Below, piece by piece: positions 60,201-64,000 of a stretch of 64,000 nt of DNA (positions are counted from its first letter, which is position 1; every line of letters begins with the position of its first letter). The stretch spans positions 98,713,322 to 98,777,321 of the forward strand of contig OZ023274.1 in the NCBI GenBank assembly GCA_964007475.1, written 5' to 3'. A program made the translations under genes and the position numbers. The notes beneath the pieces were generated by a model, which was given only the letters and a program-made list of their open reading frames with translations, was not told the origin of the DNA and did no database searches. This stretch comes from Hybos culiciformis (lineage: Eukaryota; Arthropoda; Insecta; Diptera; Hybotidae).

Positions 60201-62249
60201 GATGTTACACGAGGAAAATATATCAGCTAATCGGATCAATTTCTCAACTAACTTTATATCAATTGAGCCGCCTGAAGATGATGATATTATCATCGAAAAA
60301 GATGACCGAAAAGAACCTTATGACTTGTTTTCAAGTCCAGCTAAATTTTCTTCAGACACAATGATTGAAGTAAAAACACCAAAAAGTGCCTTAAGTTATG
60401 GTTCGATTGGCTTATTTGAAGATGTTCCGCCTGATTTTCCAGATATTGACAATAGTGATGATTTTATTGACGGTAAAATCAAAAATTTAAAAGATTGTAG
60501 TTTCCAAAGCAGTGATGATGCTGATAAAACAAAAACCCAATCTGAGGATTTGACAAAAGAATCCGTAATTAAACAACCAAAATCTCATTTTAATAACGTA
60601 ATTTTCAACAGTGTCAATGAAAAATTTCAACAGCCTCCTCTAAATGATAAAAATAATCAAGATAAGATTTCTGAAAATAAAAGAAAGGATCCTTTGATTT
60701 TGTCAAAAAAAATTAATTCAAATTTGAACATAAATGTAAGCGCTTTGCTCCCTGGAACGAAAAATCCTTATTTATCAACAAAAGTAAAAGAAAATATTTC
60801 AAAAGAGGAAACTGATGGAAATATTTTGACACGTAAACTTACTCGCACCGAAGGCCACCAATTAGATAAAAAAGAAATGCCACATAATATTAAAGAGTTC
60901 ACAAGTGAAAAACTAGAACATTTAAACAAAAATCGACCTAAAATTCAATTTAAAAGACGACCTCAAACAAGAGCAGCGCGAGAAGAAAATTATAAAAAAT
61001 CGTTAATTTTAAGTGAAAGTGACCATGTAAACGAAAAAAACAGCAAGCAAATAGAAAAAATTGATTCAGTTGAAAATAAAATAACTGAAGAGAATAGAAG
61101 TATTAATAATGAGAAATTAAAATCAGAATTAATCATATCTAAATCAGAAAAGAAAGAGTTTCTCGTTGAAAATATATCATACTCGATAAATTCTTGTTCA
61201 TCAAAAACAGAGATCCATCGAACATTGTTTAACGATATCGATAAAGTTGATAATGCTGAAGAAGAAAATTACTCTCATTCAATTAGGAAATCAAACGATG
61301 ATTTTTTCCATTCAAACGAAAATGAGGTATTAAAAAAAGTAGACCAATCAGGAATTGACCCGAAAGACCAGCTATCAAATAACTTAGATGAAGATGATGA
61401 TTGGTTAATTAAAGCTTTAAATAATCAGTCTAAAAGTATCTCTATATCCAATGAAGATTCAAATAATACCAATATCCCTTCAGCAAACAGCAAATTTAAC
61501 AAAAAAATAATAAATACAAAATTAAGGAAAAATGAAAGTACAGAGAAGGGTGATCCGTTATTTTTTCAAAGTGAATCTGAAGATGACGATTTGTTTTCAG
61601 TTGCAAAATGTAGACCTTTAATTACTGGTGCCTATAAAAAGATTCCTGAAGCGTCATCGGAAGCAAAATCATTATTTGATGACCAGCCTAATGTTGAAGA
61701 AATATTTAAGAAAGTCAAAATCAAATCCAAACCAAATGTGACTCCTATGCAAAAAAAAAGTTTATTTTCAAGCGATGACGATGAAGATGATTTATTTGGA
61801 TCCGGAAACAGTGATCATAAAAAAGAAGTTACAAAGGAGAAAAAAGTGATTGCTAATTCAAGTCGACTTTTTGAAGATGATGGTGATGATGATGATATTT
61901 TTGGAACCAGCAAAGGTAATACTTTGAGAATATATAAAACACAAACAATTTTTTAATAATTCTTTAATGTTACTAATTTACTAATTGAAGTTAATAATCC
62001 TCTGCCAAATGCTTACAAGATTTTAATCAAATGATAGCTTATTTCCTATACATTTATTGTGGAATGAATCTTTATAATGTGTATCTCATTTCAGGTTCAA
62101 ATGTAGGACTCCAAGGTTCTAAACAAATTCTTAATCAGACTCCTGCAGTGAAGGAAAAAGTTTTGGGAAAAAAAATTAATAAATCTGATTTCAAGAACAC
62201 TCAAGTCAAAAATTACAATCCGCTGGCGGATCTGTTAAATGATGATTGA
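57267..62249 (+). CDS. FAM21: FAM21 / WASHC2, WASH complex subunit
   Basis: FAM21 is the large tail subunit of the WASH complex, which activates Arp2/3 on endosomes and is recruited by retromer (Vps35). Exons: 57267-57269 (ATG only, inferred), 57343-57444, 57670-57888, 58073-58200, 58269-61915 and 62095-62249, giving 1417 residues. The N-terminal head matches the family: SSAWSPEEIRKSAKNLSLES, SQSQFVENRVFDDDDEV, and VPHLIGSKEW, parallel to PYLIGSK in human. The disordered tail carries many acidic LF motifs that bind Vps35, for example NLFDDEPPDDDFDSIF, GLFEDVPPDFPD, SLFSSDDDEDDLFGS and RLFEDDGDDDDIFGT. KRRPQTRAAREENY near residue 1050 equals the conserved lipid-binding KRRPQTRAAR. The start is uncertain: ATG directly before GTAATA gives MASSAWSPEEI in frame, but the -3 base is T. 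Confidence 0.9.
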
Positions 62250-64000
62250 ACACTTTAAATAGTATGAGGATTGTAAAATCAAAATATCTACATATGAAGC
62301 TTGTTTTGCTGTGTATATTTGTGTAAAGATTTGGGGTTAACAATTAAACAATGTTTTTTTATCTTAAAGTTAACAAAAAAATATTTTATTAACGTTTCAC
62401 AACAAAATATGATATAATTATACCTATATATTAATAATCTAACATTTGGTACGCAAAGAAAATGAATATGTATCATTGATACTGCAAAAATAAGCAACAG
62501 CGCTTTTTTGTACTAAAAAGATATTGACCTCCAGTACAATGATTAATAAAATCTGATTTAATTTTTAACATTAATTTATCTCAGTTTCTGATTTTGGTAT
62601 CGAATCATGAATTTTGATTCTACATTCCTCATATGTTACTGGAGGGTGATTTTGTCAATTACAATAATAAAAATAAGTATAGAAAGATTTCATTTTGTAC
62701 TAGTTTCTAAAATTTTATTATAATCATAATATTTACACATCGTGATAGAAATAGAAATTTTTTTATTTAAATTTATAATGTGATTAATCTTATAACTGCA
62801 TTTGTTATAATTATATATAATGCGAACTAAACTAAACTAACAAAATCCGTGAATTTCATGGTAACTGTTCATTTATTTTCATAAGAAATTTTTTTTTGCA
62901 TATGAAATTTTCTTGTACAGATTTTCATTACTTTAGTTATGCGGTACTTATTAGAAGTTATTGAGTCGAAAGCGCTATTATGTTTGGAAATTGAATAAAA
63001 TTTTTGTTCTATAAATGTTGAATTATTTTTTCTTTATCTAAACTTGATATTAATAAAATATACATTTTACACATACTCATAAAATAATAAACTGAAGAAA
63101 TTACAAATTATGGAGACTCCCACGAGGAAAATCTTTCGCTGAGATAGAGCTTTTCAAATGCTAAAAAGGTTTAAACCTTTATATTTAAATACATTTAGTT
63201 AAAAAAGTGTTAAAGTAGAAACATAATAATTATGCGAAAAGAGAGTAGGTACTCATTCGTATTTAAGATGTTCATCCTAAAATATTTTTGTTTCATATCT
63301 GGGATAGTATTCAAGTTTTTTGTTACGCCCATATCTTCGAAAATTATGTCTATGGATCATTAAAATTGAGCACTTAAAATTTAAAACAAACTGTTCAAAT
63401 ATTTAATATACCTTATGTGCATCTAATTATTATTTAATACAAAAACACATCAGTTTTTTTGAAATATTAACTGTAAGGAATTAGTATTATATTTTCCTAT
63501 TCAATAATAAGACAAAAATTTGTCGAGAAAGAAATTTTCGATCAAATGTAATAGTAGTTAGAAAAATTTAAATTGATTTGACATAAATAACGTGAATAAA
63601 ATCAGTATTCCAAAAAAGAAGAGTAAAAATTTGTTGAATTACTAATTATTTATTGATTTTTATTTTATTTATTAAAATTTTGCTGAAGAAACAAAATTGA
63701 ACTTTACCTAGAATATTTTAAATATTTACATTGGTTTTTTGCATGTTTCGTTTTTATTTGTCTTTAATTACAAATCGTTTTTTTACCTGATGGAGTTAAA
63801 GACATAATCTTTAAAATTCATCTATCAATATTATTTATATGTACCTATATCAATATTGTTATTATATGTAGAAAATTTTACATTTATTAAGCCTTATTAA
63901 TGTAAATAAAACTAAATTAATAAAAATAACTAGCGATAAATTAATATTTAATTATAATATACACAGCGTACATGTATGTGTGCATGTATGTAATTTAATT
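62250..64000. other. 3' flank of FAM21, no gene seen
   Basis: AT-rich DNA with several AATAAA hexamers (for example near 62546 and 62995) that could serve as FAM21 polyadenylation signals. No exon, inverted repeat or RNA gene was recognised. The short frames are low-complexity. Confidence 0.5.

Overview
The window is strongly AT-rich eukaryotic DNA from an insect. Its genes are split by GT-AG introns, from about 50 bp to about 10 kb long. The best guess is a dipteran: the C-terminal part of the KCC protein, the Rca1-like gene and the Snapin/HemK2 pairing all resemble what I remember of flies. The order is an inference, not proven. Six protein genes are supported, plus one unrecognised reading frame.

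Layout. (1) 1-3473: no exon recognised, probably an intron of the first gene; it holds a hAT-type element with further inverted repeats nested inside. (2) 3474-18378, + strand: the 3' two thirds of a K-Cl cotransporter gene (kcc), 12 exons, plus a candidate 54-nt cassette exon in a 10-kb intron. (3) 18379-30866: a gene-poor, very AT-rich stretch with one clear 942-bp inverted-repeat element. (4) 30867-33745, - strand: an Rca1/Emi1-like inhibitor of the anaphase-promoting complex. (5) 34630-36256, - strand: an acid lipase of the alpha/beta-hydrolase fold. (6) 36257-49406: an accessory zone packed with non-autonomous transposons: hAT-like copies, a Helitron-like element with a minisatellite, two large inverted-pair palindromes, and an array of short palindromes. 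(7) 49407-53180, + strand: Atg9. (8) 54349-55902, - strand: Snapin followed two bases later by HemK2, an apparently dicistronic unit. (9) 55903-57266: an intergenic region carrying an exon-like orphan reading frame and a GC-rich 497-bp foldback element with a 9-bp target duplication. (10) 57267-62249, + strand: FAM21, the WASH-complex subunit, with many acidic LF motifs. (11) 62250-64000: 3' flank with no gene seen.

The genes are housekeeping cell-biology genes and do not form an operon-like pathway. Atg9 (autophagosome membrane), FAM21 (endosomal actin and retromer) and Snapin (BLOC-1/BORC) all act in endolysosomal traffic, but on different transcription units. The most interesting signals are the Snapin-HemK2 junction, with its near absence of internal AUGs; the candidate KCC cassette exon; and the foldback insertion that separates an ATG from a reading frame. 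All coordinates and splice sites were read by eye. The exon sums of the five complete multi-exon genes, and of the visible kcc part, are divisible by three.
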